From contig CAZOKH010000075.1 in NCBI GenBank assembly GCA_964580315.1, positions 1-18,283 on the forward strand: a stretch of 18,283 bases of DNA, written 5' to 3'. Origin of the DNA: CAZOKH01 sp964580315 (GTDB taxonomy: Bacteria; Chloroflexota; Anaerolineae; Anaerolineales; Anaerolineaceae). Within the stretch, counting starts at the first letter, position 1; each line of letters begins with the position of its first letter. Under the pieces are notes generated by a model. The model worked only from the letters and a program-made list of their open reading frames with translations, did no database searches and was not told where the DNA came from. The translations under genes were made by a program, and so were the position numbers. Positions 1 to 7,326 of this stretch are shown here, in pieces.

Positions 1-69
1 GTGGCTCAGCCCGGCTAGAGCGCACGGTTCGGGTCCGTGAGGTCGGCGGTTCAAATCCGCCCGCCCCGA
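1..69 (+). tRNA. tRNA-Pro(CGG), 5' end cut off by the window
   Basis: The window opens at what should be base 7 of a tRNA, so the first six acceptor bases are missing. The D arm follows, then an anticodon stem CACGG/CCGTG around the loop TTCGGGT, giving anticodon CGG with G37, as expected for proline. The T arm is GGCGG-TTCAAAT-CCGCC at 45-61. The 3' acceptor strand CGCCCCG at 62-68 implies a missing CGGGGC at the 5' side, and the discriminator A is at 69. A terminal C1-G72 pair with A73 fits bacterial tRNA-Pro. The next bases are CAC, so CCA is not encoded. Confidence 0.93.
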
Positions 70-108
70 CACGTTTTCTCTCACACAACCCGAGGTGAGA
101 ACAAGAAT

Positions 109-140
109 CCTTCTCCAGGCAGACTGGAGAGGGGTTTTTT
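109..140 (+). terminator. Rho-independent terminator after tRNA-Pro
   Basis: The arms at 109-118 and 124-133 pair as CCTTCTCCAG with CTGGAGAGGG (one G-T pair) around a 5-nt loop. One further G and a run of six T follow at 134-140. It ends transcription of the tRNA-Pro and insulates the acetyltransferase gene. Confidence 0.88.
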
Positions 141-147
141 GTTTATT

Positions 148-172
148 TATCATGATATTATTCGATGTCGAA
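148..172. promoter_or_regulatory. Two small palindromes upstream of the GNAT gene
   Basis: TATCATGATA (148-157) and TTCGATGTCGAA (161-172) are perfect palindromes in the 125-nt AT-rich leader between the tRNA terminator and the acetyltransferase. They could be operator half-sites or chance. No convincing -35/-10 pair was found in this leader, so the promoter for the downstream gene remains unassigned. Confidence 0.25.
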
Positions 173-265
173 TGTAGAAAGAGTTGATAGTTCGGTTCAG
201 CATTTCAGCATTCCGAAGATGAAAAACCGACTTATAAGTGATTCTTAACTAATTGGAGTGTGGTG

Positions 266-817
266 ATGGGAAGGCTAAACGGAACGGCAATCAATAACCT
301 GGTTCTTAGAGACCTCGAGGTGGACCAGGCGGAAAGCTTTTTCAAGCACATCGAAGAAAACCGGGATTCGTACGAAGATGCCATTCCATTTGTAAGCAAT
401 ACGCATACGATTGAGGCAATGCGCGAGTTTATCGCTCAAAATATCCACAAACAGGAAAATGGAGCAGCCGAGTTTTATACCCTCTGGGACGAGGATTGCG
501 TAGCCGGATTTTTTGTCATCCGTGAAAAGAATAAAGAAGCCAAATGGGCGGAAATTGGCTACATGATCGGCAAACAATGGCGTGGGGCAGGGATTTCAAA
601 AAAAGTATGCAGGCTTCTTATTAAGGAATTGTTTCTTAATCAGGGTATGCAGAAAGTTGTCATCTGCTGCAATGCCGACAACCTGGCAAGTATTGGAATG
701 GCGAAAAAACTTGGCTTTCAATTGGAAGGCAATCTACGCAATTATTATGTGGTGAATGGAAAAATCCGCAATATGCTCTATTTCGGGCTTCTCAAAGAAG
801 AGTGGGTCAGGGAGTAA
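266..817 (+). CDS. GNAT family N-acetyltransferase (RimJ/RimL-like)
   Basis: Predicted to move an acetyl group from acetyl-CoA to an amino group; RimJ/RimL-like members modify ribosomal protein N-termini or other amines, and the substrate here is unknown. The protein of 183 residues has the acetyl-CoA pyrophosphate-binding loop as RGAG near residues 106-109 (in YMIGKQWRGAGISKK), preceded by the beta-4 strand AKWAEIGYMIG. The late VICCNADNLASIGMAKKLGF segment is typical of this subfamily, where a shared Asn precedes the GMAKKLGF helix. ATG at 266 is chosen because GGAG at 255-258 lies 7 nt upstream; a GTG at 260 in the same frame is too close to that site. It converges on the acyl-CoA synthetase gene, with only 10 nt between the two stops and no terminator in the gap. 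Confidence 0.88.
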   Translation: MGRLNGTAINNLVLRDLEVDQAESFFKHIEENRDSYEDAIPFVSNTHTIEAMREFIAQNIHKQENGAAEFYTLWDEDCVAGFFVIREKNKEAKWAEIGYMIGKQWRGAGISKKVCRLLIKELFLNQGMQKVVICCNADNLASIGMAKKLGFQLEGNLRNYYVVNGKIRNMLYFGLLKEEWVRE

Positions 818-827
818 AAAGGCATCG

Positions 828-2936
828 CTAATTTGCCAGAATCGCCCGTGAATCAATCGCCAGCACGCCCTGACCGCGCGGGTAAACCAACAGGGGGTTG
901 ATCTCAAACTCGGCCACGCGGGGGGCTTGCAGGGCAAAGTGCGAGAGCTGCACCAGGCAGTCGACCACGGCGTCGAGGTCGGCGGGAGGGGCGCCGCGCA
1001 GGCCGTGCAGCAGCCGGGCGGCCTTGGTTTTTTCAATCATTTGCCTCGCCCGGGCGCGGTTGAGGGGCGCCAGGGCAAAAGCCACGTCGGAGAACAATTC
1101 AACAAACACGCCGCCCAGGCCGAACATCATCAGCGGCCCAAAGGTGGGGTCGCGGCGCATGCCCAGGATGACCTCGATGCCTTTGGGCGCCATTTTTTCG
1201 ACCAGCACGCCCTGGATGACAGCGGCGGGATGGCTGGCTTTGATTTTACCGGTGAGCTGCTCGAAAGCCTGCGCCGCCTCGGCAGGCGTTTGCAGGTTGA
1301 GCAGCACGCCGCCGGCGTCGGATTTGTGCAAAATCTGCTGCGAGACGATCTTCATCACCACCGGGTAACCGATCTGGTCAGCCAGGCGGGCGGCTTGCTG
1401 TGCAGAAACCGCCAGCCCACCGGGGGCGATGGGGATGCCCAGGCTTTGCAGGATGGGGCGGGTTTCAAATTCTCCCAGGCTGGCGGCGCCCGCGGCGGCC
1501 TGCAGGATTTGATCAACGGCGGGAGGCAGCGCGGCGGGAGCGGCGGCTTCGGTTACCGGATGCTGCGTATAGCCACTCAACCACTGCGCGCGGCGCAGCA
1601 AAGCGCCCAGCGCGGCGACGGCCTGCTCGGGATAGACGTACATGGGGATGTTGTGGGTGTTGAGGAAGAAGCGCGCTTCCTGGATGCTGGCGCCGCCCAT
1701 CAGGCAGGCGACCACCGGCTTGGACTGGTTGGCGGCGGCGCGGTGCACAGTCTGCGCCACCTCGAGGGGGTTGACCAGCGCCTGCGGGGTGAGGATGGCC
1801 AGCACGGCATCCACCTGGTCATCAGCCAGGCAGGCGTTGAGGGCGGTTTCATATTCCAGCGGGGCGGCGCCGCCCAGCATGTCGACCGGGTTTTGCACCT
1901 GGGCGCTGGGCACCAGTTTTTCACGCAGGTTTTGCTGCGCGGCGGCCGAGAGCGCCGCCAGGGTGAGGCCGTGCTGCGCCAGGCTGTCAGAGGCCAGGGC
2001 GGCAGGACCACCCGAATTGGTGATGATGACCACGCGGCTGCCGGTAAGGCGGGCGGGGCTGGTGAGCGCCAGCGAGAGGTTGAACAATTCTTCGGCAGTA
2101 TCCACTTCCAGCGCGCCGCAGCGTTCAAAGGCGGCATGGTAGGCAGTGTGCGAACCGGCCAGCGAGCCGGTGTGCGACGAAACGGCGCGGGCGCCCTCGC
2201 CGGTGCGACCGGCTTTGAGCACCACCACCGGCTTGTGCGGGGTCACACGGCTGACGGCTTCAATAAATCTGCTGCCGTTTTGAATGGCTTCCACATAGGC
2301 GGCGATGACTTTTGTGTTGTCATCCTGCGCCAGGTACTCGATGATATCAGTCTCGTTGATGTCGGCTTCATTGCCCAGGCTGGAGAAGTTGGAGAAGCCG
2401 ATGCCCATGCTGCTGACGATATCGACCACCGCCCCGCACACCGCGCCCGACTGCGAGAGAAAACCAATGCTGCCGCGGGCGGGCATGCCCTTAATGAAGG
2501 TGGTGTTCAACCCGCTGAACAGGTCCATGGTGCCCACGCAATTGGGACCGATCAGGCGCATGCCGTACTGGCGGGCAATCTCGAGGCACTGCTGCTCAAG
2601 CTGTTCGCCGGCGGCGCCCACTTCTTTGAAACCGCCGGAGATGATGATGACGGCGCGAATGCCACGCTCACCGCAGGCGCGCAGGGTGTCGGGCGTGAGG
2701 GGGGCGGGCAGCACCGAAACCGCCAGCTCCACCGGGTCGGGCACCTGGCTGATGTCGGCATAGGTGGTGTATCCCAGGATCTCGGTGGAGCCGGGGTTGA
2801 CCGGATAGACTTTGCCCTGGTAGGAGCTTTCTTTGAGGTTTTTCAGGATGCCGTGGCTTAACTTGGCGGGGTTGGCCGAGGCGCCGATAATGGCCACGCC
2901 GGAAGGGGAAAAGAAAGGCGAGAGGGGATGAGTCAT
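828..2936 (-). CDS. ADP-forming acetate/acyl-CoA ligase (fused alpha-beta)
   Basis: Interconverts acyl-CoA, ADP and phosphate with the free acid, CoA and ATP, yielding ATP by substrate-level phosphorylation in anaerobes. The 702 residues show a CoA-binding Rossmann domain (about 8-100, start GVAIIGAS), succinyl-CoA ligase-like domains (about 150-300 and 300-440) and an ATP-grasp domain (about 490-700), the order of fused alpha-beta enzymes. The phosphorylated active-site histidine is H255 in SSHTGSLAG, and the second relay histidine of the beta part is H537 in QQILHKSDAGGV. Both are present, so the enzyme looks functional. No C-terminal or N-terminal GNAT domain is fused, unlike Pat-type protein acetylases. 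AGGAG sits 6 nt before ATG at 2936. It follows the CapA-like gene by 28 nt on the same strand, so the two are probably cotranscribed. The preferred acid (acetate, propionate, branched or aryl acids) cannot be read from sequence. Confidence 0.93.
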   Translation of the reverse strand: MTHPLSPFFSPSGVAIIGASANPAKLSHGILKNLKESSYQGKVYPVNPGSTEILGYTTYADISQVPDPVELAVSVLPAPLTPDTLRACGERGIRAVIIISGGFKEVGAAGEQLEQQCLEIARQYGMRLIGPNCVGTMDLFSGLNTTFIKGMPARGSIGFLSQSGAVCGAVVDIVSSMGIGFSNFSSLGNEADINETDIIEYLAQDDNTKVIAAYVEAIQNGSRFIEAVSRVTPHKPVVVLKAGRTGEGARAVSSHTGSLAGSHTAYHAAFERCGALEVDTAEELFNLSLALTSPARLTGSRVVIITNSGGPAALASDSLAQHGLTLAALSAAAQQNLREKLVPSAQVQNPVDMLGGAAPLEYETALNACLADDQVDAVLAILTPQALVNPLEVAQTVHRAAANQSKPVVACLMGGASIQEARFFLNTHNIPMYVYPEQAVAALGALLRRAQWLSGYTQHPVTEAAAPAALPPAVDQILQAAAGAASLGEFETRPILQSLGIPIAPGGLAVSAQQAARLADQIGYPVVMKIVSQQILHKSDAGGVLLNLQTPAEAAQAFEQLTGKIKASHPAAVIQGVLVEKMAPKGIEVILGMRRDPTFGPLMMFGLGGVFVELFSDVAFALAPLNRARARQMIEKTKAARLLHGLRGAPPADLDAVVDCLVQLSHFALQAPRVAEFEINPLLVYPRGQGVLAIDSRAILAN

Positions 2937-2964
2937 GCAAGGCTCCTGGTGCGCTAATGGTGGA

Positions 2965-4131
2965 TTATTTGAGGTTCAAGACGCCGGTGCCGTCATCCAG
3001 CAGTTCCATCCTGGGATGAAGCTGTTTGAGCACCACGGTGGACTGCTGCGGCGTGCACGGCTGCGGTTGATAATTGACCACATCATTGTCGGTTTGCAGG
3101 CAGGTGAACAGCAAGCGGGTGAAGCCCTGGCTGTTCAGTTCGCTTTTCACCAGCAAGCCGTAGCCGGGAAATTCTTCGGTGAAGCGGCCTTTGCTGCCAA
3201 AGATGAAATTGCCTACAGAGAAGACGACAGGGGTTTTGCCGATAAAATCGACGCGCTGCACCATGTGCGGGTGATGCCCGATGACCAGGTCATAACCCAT
3301 GTAGGCGAATTCCTGCGCCCAGCGTTCCTGGTCGTCATTGACGTCGGCGTAGTTTTCGCCCCAGTGCACAAAGGCAACCACCCAGTCAGCCTCTTTGGCC
3401 CTGGCATTTTCATAGCCTTCACGAATGTTGTCTGCGCTCAAAATGAGGTTGCCCGCCTGGTTTGATTTGGCTGTGCGCCGGTCGTGGTATTTTTGACTGA
3501 AGGCAATTACAGCCACCTTGCCATAAATGGTCTGGATGAAAACTGGTTTGCGGGCCTGCTGCACGTTGACGCCGGCGCCAAAGGCGACGATGCCGTGATT
3601 TTGGAGATTGGCAAGCGTATCCAGGATTCCCTGTTCGCCGCGGTCGAGACTGTGGTTGTTGGCCAGGCTGACGACATCGAATCCCATGTCCGCCAGGGCT
3701 TCAGCGCTGAGGGGGTTGGCGTTGTAGCTCCATCTTTGCGTGGGATCCCAGGGTTCGGTCAGGGCGGTGATGGGGCCTTCCAGGTTTAAGATGGAACAAT
3801 CGGCTTCGAGATAGCCGTCGAGATGTTCAAAGGGGTACAGATAGCCGTGCTCATCCAGCAAAGGCTGGGCGGCATCGTCCAAAAGCGTGTCACCGGCCCA
3901 CAGGAAGGTGAATGCTTTGGTGGTGGCGGTGGGGCTGGCAGCCGGTGTGGGGGTGGTGATGGAGGAAGTGGTTTCTGCGTCGATGGGGGCGGCAGAGGCG
4001 GCCTCGGCGCTGGCTGCGGCGGTTGATTGTTGATCGGTTGGGGTAACGGGCTGGCAGCCAGAAAGGACTGCGGCAAGCAGGAAAGAGAAAAAGAGTGCTA
4101 TTGAAAAGAGTCTGCGCCTTGAAAAATGCAT
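2965..4131 (-). CDS. CapA family lipoprotein (PGA_cap metallophosphatase fold)
   Basis: Member of the CapA/PgsA family, linked to poly-gamma-glutamate or other capsule handling, with a calcineurin-like phosphoesterase fold. The protein of 388 residues has a lipoprotein signal: basic HFSRRR, a hydrophobic stretch, then lipobox LSGC with the acylated Cys at 26. A Ser/Thr/Ala/Pro-rich linker (about 28-72) follows, so the domain is displayed outside the membrane. Metal-site motifs appear in order: WAGDT (D81), LNLEGP (N116, E118), SLANNHSLDRG (N159, H160), FVHWGENY and IGHHPHMVQ. ATG at 4131 is chosen because it starts exactly at the signal peptide; the frame stays open further upstream, but that part lies inside tRNA-Val. 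No Shine-Dalgarno precedes it and the start is 3 nt from the tRNA end, so translation may be leaderless after tRNA processing. Function beyond the fold is uncertain. Confidence 0.9.
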   Translation of the reverse strand: MHFSRRRLFSIALFFSFLLAAVLSGCQPVTPTDQQSTAAASAEAASAAPIDAETTSSITTPTPAASPTATTKAFTFLWAGDTLLDDAAQPLLDEHGYLYPFEHLDGYLEADCSILNLEGPITALTEPWDPTQRWSYNANPLSAEALADMGFDVVSLANNHSLDRGEQGILDTLANLQNHGIVAFGAGVNVQQARKPVFIQTIYGKVAVIAFSQKYHDRRTAKSNQAGNLILSADNIREGYENARAKEADWVVAFVHWGENYADVNDDQERWAQEFAYMGYDLVIGHHPHMVQRVDFIGKTPVVFSVGNFIFGSKGRFTEEFPGYGLLVKSELNSQGFTRLLFTCLQTDNDVVNYQPQPCTPQQSTVVLKQLHPRMELLDDGTGVLNLK

Positions 4132-4134
4132 TGA

Positions 4135-4208
4135 TGGGCGGAACAGGACTCGAACCTGCGACCCCATCCTTGTAAGGGATGTGCTCTAACCAACTGAGCT
4201 ATCCGCCC
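4135..4208 (-). tRNA. tRNA-Val(TAC)
   Basis: On the minus strand the acceptor arms GGGCGGA and TCCGCCC pair perfectly. The anticodon stem CATCC/GGATG holds the loop CTTACAA with anticodon TAC. The T arm reads CAGG-TTCGAGT-CCTG within its stem. The discriminator is A at 4135, followed by TCA rather than CCA, so CCA must be added after processing. The tRNA is directly followed by the CapA-like gene on the same strand and probably leads that transcript. Confidence 0.97.
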
Positions 4209-4217
4209 GCACCGCCA

Positions 4218-4223
4218 ATTATA
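4218..4223 (-). promoter_or_regulatory. -10 box for the tRNA-Val / CapA / acyl-CoA ligase unit
   Basis: On the minus strand a perfect TATAAT ends 9 nt before the first base of tRNA-Val, the spacing expected for a tRNA promoter with a very short leader. No good TTGACA match lies 16-18 nt upstream (AACATG at 17 nt), so the -35 is weak or of another type. Confidence 0.55.
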
Positions 4224-4279
4224 CCTAAGAAAATGAAAAACATGTTAAACTGTGAAAATTCAAACAGGTGGAGGTCGTC

Positions 4280-5050
4280 ATGCGTTTCATTCGATATCGT
4301 TACGGCAACGAAGAACCCCATTTTGGCTGGATCCTGGAAGACAAGGTGGGGCGAATTGAAGGCTCGCTATTCGGGGAATACCGCCGCATGGAAGCGGAAA
4401 TTCCACTGGAGAAGGTGAAACTGCTGGCGCCGGTGCAGCCGGGAAAAATCATCTGTGTGGGCCGCAACTACGTGGAGCACGCCCGCGAGCACGGCGTGGA
4501 TGTTCCCGACATCCCCCTGTTATTCTTGAAACCGCCGTCCAGCGTGATCGGCAGCGGGGAGAGCATTGTGATACCTCCCCAGTCGAACCGGGTGGAGCAT
4601 GAGGCGGAACTGGCGGTGGTGATCGGCCGGGGGGGACGCTGGATTTCTGCCGAAGACGCGACGCGGCATGTGTTTGGCTATGCCATTGGCAATGACGTGA
4701 CCGCGCGCGATTTGCAGCGGCGCGATGGTCAGTGGACGCGCGGCAAAGGGTTTGACACGTTTTGTCCGCTGGGGCCGTGGATTGAAACCGTGGCTGATCC
4801 GGCTGATTTGTTGATCACTTGCCGGGTGAACGGTGAAATGCGGCAGATGGGTTCGACGCGCGAGATGGTTTTCACGGTGCCGCAGATTATTTCGTTTGCT
4901 TCCTCGGTGATGACGCTGAACCCGGGTGATGTCATTCTCACCGGGACGCCGGAAGGTGTGGGCGCAATTGAGGCCGGCGACGAGGTGGAAATTGTCATAG
5001 AGGGCATTGGCGTGCTGCGGAACCCGGTGACTGCGGACGAAAAGCAATGA
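4280..5050 (+). CDS. Fumarylacetoacetate hydrolase family protein
   Basis: FAH-fold enzyme of the class that hydrolyses or isomerises acylpyruvates or 2-hydroxyhepta-2,4-dienedioate-like 2-keto acids using a divalent metal. The 256-residue protein has the family blocks KIICVGRNYVEHARE, LLFLKPPSSVIGSGE, HEAELAVVIGR, YAIGNDVTARDLQ, RGKGFDTFCPLGPW and ILTGTPEGVG. Metal ligands expected from the family are E108 and E110 (in HEAEL) and D139 (in GNDV), all present. ATG at 4280 follows GGAGG by 5 nt; an in-frame GTG at 4268 lies within that ribosome-binding stretch and is unlikely. It stands alone, divergent from tRNA-Val. FAH-family enzymes also occur in nonphosphorylative sugar-acid pathways as 2-keto-3-deoxy acid hydrolases, which would suit the downstream genes, but it is not in their operon. 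Exact substrate unknown. Confidence 0.9.
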   Translation: MRFIRYRYGNEEPHFGWILEDKVGRIEGSLFGEYRRMEAEIPLEKVKLLAPVQPGKIICVGRNYVEHAREHGVDVPDIPLLFLKPPSSVIGSGESIVIPPQSNRVEHEAELAVVIGRGGRWISAEDATRHVFGYAIGNDVTARDLQRRDGQWTRGKGFDTFCPLGPWIETVADPADLLITCRVNGEMRQMGSTREMVFTVPQIISFASSVMTLNPGDVILTGTPEGVGAIEAGDEVEIVIEGIGVLRNPVTADEKQ

Positions 5051-5090
5051 GCATATGTTTAATAAAATAAGGGGGAAGAAAAAATTGGAG

Positions 5091-5124
5091 TATAATTACG
5101 GTTTGGTGAACTCTGATATTCACC
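5091..5124 (+). promoter_or_regulatory. Possible -10 box and inverted repeat before the transketolase operon
   Basis: The 126-nt gap before the transketolase genes holds TATAAT at 5091-5096, without a good -35. It is followed by the inverted repeat GGTGAA (5105-5110) / TTCACC (5119-5124) with an 8-nt spacer. Placed at or just after the expected transcription start, the repeat could be an operator or a leader hairpin. Confidence 0.35.
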
Positions 5125-5176
5125 CTTATCACCTTTTGATTGAATATTATTAATATTTCACACTGGAGGTAGAAGC

Positions 5177-6004
5177 ATGGCAGAAAACAGCATCAGCGAA
5201 TTAAAGCGAATTGCCCGGCAGATCAGAGAAGATGTTATCAGAACAGCCAGAGATTGCTCAGAAGGCGTCCATGTTGGAGGAAGCCTGTCGATTGCAGAAA
5301 TCCTGGCTGTTTTATATTTTAAAGTTATGAATGTGGATCCCAAGAATCCGAACATGCCGGATCGCGACCGGTTTGTGTTGAGCAAAGGACATGCCAACGC
5401 CGGTCTTTCTGCGGCAATGGCGCGCAGAGGTTTCTTCCCGATTGAGGAAATGGAACAATTTGACATGTTGAATGCCCCTTTGAGCATGCACATTGACCGG
5501 CACCGCATGCGCGGTGTGGAAATCAGCTCCGGTTCCCTGGGGCATGGTTTGCCGGTGGCGGTTGGCATGGCGCTGGGCGGCAAGCTCGACAAAACCCCCT
5601 GGAAAGTTTACTGCGTGATAGGCGACGGCGAAATCATGGAAGGCAGCATGTGGGAAGCCATGATGAGCGCGGCGCATTTTAAGTTATCCAACCTGGTTGC
5701 GGTGCTCGACCGCAACAGTTTCTCTCTGGATGGCCCCACTGAAACCATTATGAGCCTGGAGCCCCTGACTGAAAAGGTCAAGGCTTTTGGCTGGAATGTG
5801 ATCGAAGTGGATGGGCATGATGTGGAAGCGCTGGTGGATGCTTTTGATTCCATTCAGCATGATGGCGATAAACCCACCATGATCATTGCCAAAACCATCA
5901 AAGCCAAAGGTATTCCGCACCTGGAAAATACCACCAAAGCACACTTTGCCCACCTCAAACCTGAGGAAGCGGAAAAAGCTTTTGCCGCCATTGGTGTGAA
6001 ATAA
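5177..6004 (+). CDS. Transketolase, N-terminal subunit
   Basis: Thiamine diphosphate-binding half of a two-subunit transketolase, which transfers two-carbon ketol units between sugar phosphates in the nonoxidative pentose phosphate pathway. The 275 residues end where the pyrimidine-binding domain would begin in a full-length enzyme (about 660 residues). The cofactor motif starts at GDGEIMEG and ends with VLDRN, giving metal ligands D150 and N180; the FVLSKGHA block with H72 is also intact. GGAGG lies 7 nt before the ATG. The C-terminal subunit begins 29 nt after the stop, so the pair is cotranscribed. Split transketolases are common in archaea and several anaerobic bacteria, and also in ascorbate or pentose PTS loci, so the split is not a frameshift: each half has its own start and ribosome-binding site. 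Confidence 0.95.
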   Translation: MAENSISELKRIARQIREDVIRTARDCSEGVHVGGSLSIAEILAVLYFKVMNVDPKNPNMPDRDRFVLSKGHANAGLSAAMARRGFFPIEEMEQFDMLNAPLSMHIDRHRMRGVEISSGSLGHGLPVAVGMALGGKLDKTPWKVYCVIGDGEIMEGSMWEAMMSAAHFKLSNLVAVLDRNSFSLDGPTETIMSLEPLTEKVKAFGWNVIEVDGHDVEALVDAFDSIQHDGDKPTMIIAKTIKAKGIPHLENTTKAHFAHLKPEEAEKAFAAIGVK

Positions 6005-6033
6005 GTGAGAACGGGATACGAGAGGAACGGATC

Positions 6034-6993
6034 ATGAGCGACAATCAATCAAAATATATTGGAATTTCCAGCCGCGACGCTTACGGCGCGACTTTAATCG
6101 AACTGGCTAAAGAAGATGAGCGTATTGTCGGCCTGACCGCCGACCTGGCGAACTCTGTCCGCATGGATGTTTTTCAGAAAGAATTTCCGGACCGCATGTT
6201 CAACATGGGCATTGCCGAGCAAAACATGATGGGCGCGGCAGCCGGTCTGGCCCTGGTGGGGAAAATTCCATTTGTGTCAACCTTTGCGGCTTTTGCGTCA
6301 ATGCGCTCGCATGAGCAAGCCCGCACCGATATTGCCTACAACGGCTTGCCTGTGAAGATTTGCGCCAGCCACGGCGGATTTGGCCTGGCTGTGGGTGGCG
6401 CAACCCACCATGCCCTGGAAGACCTTTCCATTTTCCGCGACATGCCCAATATGCAGGTTTTTGTGCCGGCTGACAGCGTGGAGGCATCGGCCATTGTCAA
6501 AGCCATTGTGAATACACCCGGACCGGCTTATTTACGTTTGAGCCGACCGACCGAGCCGACTGTTTACACGCAAGATGAGCCTTACCAGATTGGCAAAGCG
6601 CGTGTTGTGCGCGAAGGTAAAGATATTACCCTGATGGCTTGCGGCGGATCGGTTGGCTATTCGGTCAAAGCGGCTGAAATGCTGGCAGAAAATGGCATCA
6701 GTGTTCGGGTCGTCAATTTCTCAACCATCAAACCCATTGACCGGGCAGAGATTGCGGCGTCAGCCCAGAAAACCCCGGCAATAATGACGGTTGAAGAGCA
6801 CAGCATTATTGGTGGTTTGGGCAGCTCGGTGGCAGAAGTGCTTGCAGAAGAAGGTATTGCGACAAAGTTTTACCGTCACGGGTTGCAAGATATTTTCACC
6901 ACATCGGGTCCATATAATGATTTGCTGGGATATTACAAACTGGATGGTAAAGGGATTGCCGAAACCGTTGCATCTTTCCTGAAGAAATCGTGA
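6034..6993 (+). CDS. Transketolase, C-terminal subunit
   Basis: Carries the pyrimidine-binding domain (about 1-165) and the transketolase C-terminal domain (about 185-315), completing the enzyme with the preceding gene. The catalytic glutamate that activates thiamine diphosphate is E62 in MFNMGIAEQNM. FVSTFAAFASMRSHEQ and ASHGGFGLAVGGATHHALED are conserved family blocks. Length 319 residues is usual for this subunit. AGAGGA lies 7 nt before ATG. Homologous halves also serve as DXP synthase or dihydroxyacetone transferases, but the paired order and motifs favour transketolase. HPr follows after 63 nt with no terminator between, suggesting one transcript with the PTS genes. Confidence 0.94.
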   Translation: MSDNQSKYIGISSRDAYGATLIELAKEDERIVGLTADLANSVRMDVFQKEFPDRMFNMGIAEQNMMGAAAGLALVGKIPFVSTFAAFASMRSHEQARTDIAYNGLPVKICASHGGFGLAVGGATHHALEDLSIFRDMPNMQVFVPADSVEASAIVKAIVNTPGPAYLRLSRPTEPTVYTQDEPYQIGKARVVREGKDITLMACGGSVGYSVKAAEMLAENGISVRVVNFSTIKPIDRAEIAASAQKTPAIMTVEEHSIIGGLGSSVAEVLAEEGIATKFYRHGLQDIFTTSGPYNDLLGYYKLDGKGIAETVASFLKKS

Positions 6994-7056
6994 GAGAGAT
7001 GTTGATGTAATATAAGAATACGTAAATAGTTTTTGTGGAAGAGGAGAGTAAGTATC

Positions 7057-7326
7057 ATGCCGTTCATTACATTGGTCGTCCAAAATAAAGTTGGCCTGCA
7101 TGCCCGACCTGCCGCTGTTTTTGTGCAAACAGCAAAGCAATTCAACAGCGATATTAAATTGATTGCCAACGGGAAAACAGCAAATGCGAAAAGCATCTTG
7201 AATGTTTTAACACTGGGTGTTTTCCAGGGCACTGAAATCACCATTCAAGCCGAAGGTGAAGATGCCGACAATGCACTGGTTGCTTTGAAAGAGCTAGCAG
7301 AAAACAACTTCGGAGAACCTGAATAA
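7057..7326 (+). CDS. ptsH: Phosphocarrier protein HPr
   Basis: Cytoplasmic phosphate carrier that takes phosphate from enzyme I and passes it to PTS IIA domains. The 89 residues place the phosphorylated histidine at exactly H15 (GLHARPAAVFV) and the regulatory serine at S46 (NAKSILNVL), the site used by HPr kinase in Firmicutes-type control. ATG at 7057 is chosen over an in-frame upstream ATG at 7033 because GGAGAG precedes it by 8 nt and because H15 and S46 then fall on their canonical numbers. Its stop overlaps the enzyme I start by one base (TAATG), indicating translational coupling. Confidence 0.97.
   Translation: MPFITLVVQNKVGLHARPAAVFVQTAKQFNSDIKLIANGKTANAKSILNVLTLGVFQGTEITIQAEGEDADNALVALKELAENNFGEPE

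Noticed and set aside
1..140. tRNA-Pro as an integration site for a mobile element
   Set aside because: No integrase, no repeat of the tRNA 3' end was noticed further along, and the tRNA is followed by a normal terminator and an ordinary gene.
148..172. Palindromes in the GNAT leader as a defined operator
   Set aside because: Short palindromes of 10-12 bp in AT-rich sequence arise by chance, and no promoter anchors them. Kept only as a low-confidence feature.
927..2861. A 644-codon open frame on the + strand opposite the acyl-CoA ligase
   Set aside because: It is antisense to a GC-rich gene with complete domains and catalytic residues. Its translation is rich in Gly, Arg, Gln and His, has no recognisable family motifs and no ribosome-binding site, so it is a shadow.
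4132..4167. Twelve extra N-terminal codons for the CapA-like protein
   Set aside because: These bases belong to the tRNA-Val gene, and the true lipoprotein signal peptide begins at the ATG at 4131.
4520..5047. 175-codon minus-strand frame inside the FAH-family gene
   Set aside because: Antisense to a gene with intact metal ligands and family blocks; the predicted protein matches no family I know.
5177..6993. Transketolase halves as a frameshifted single gene
   Set aside because: Each half has its own Shine-Dalgarno and start, with a 29-nt gap and complete domain borders. Two-subunit transketolases are well known.
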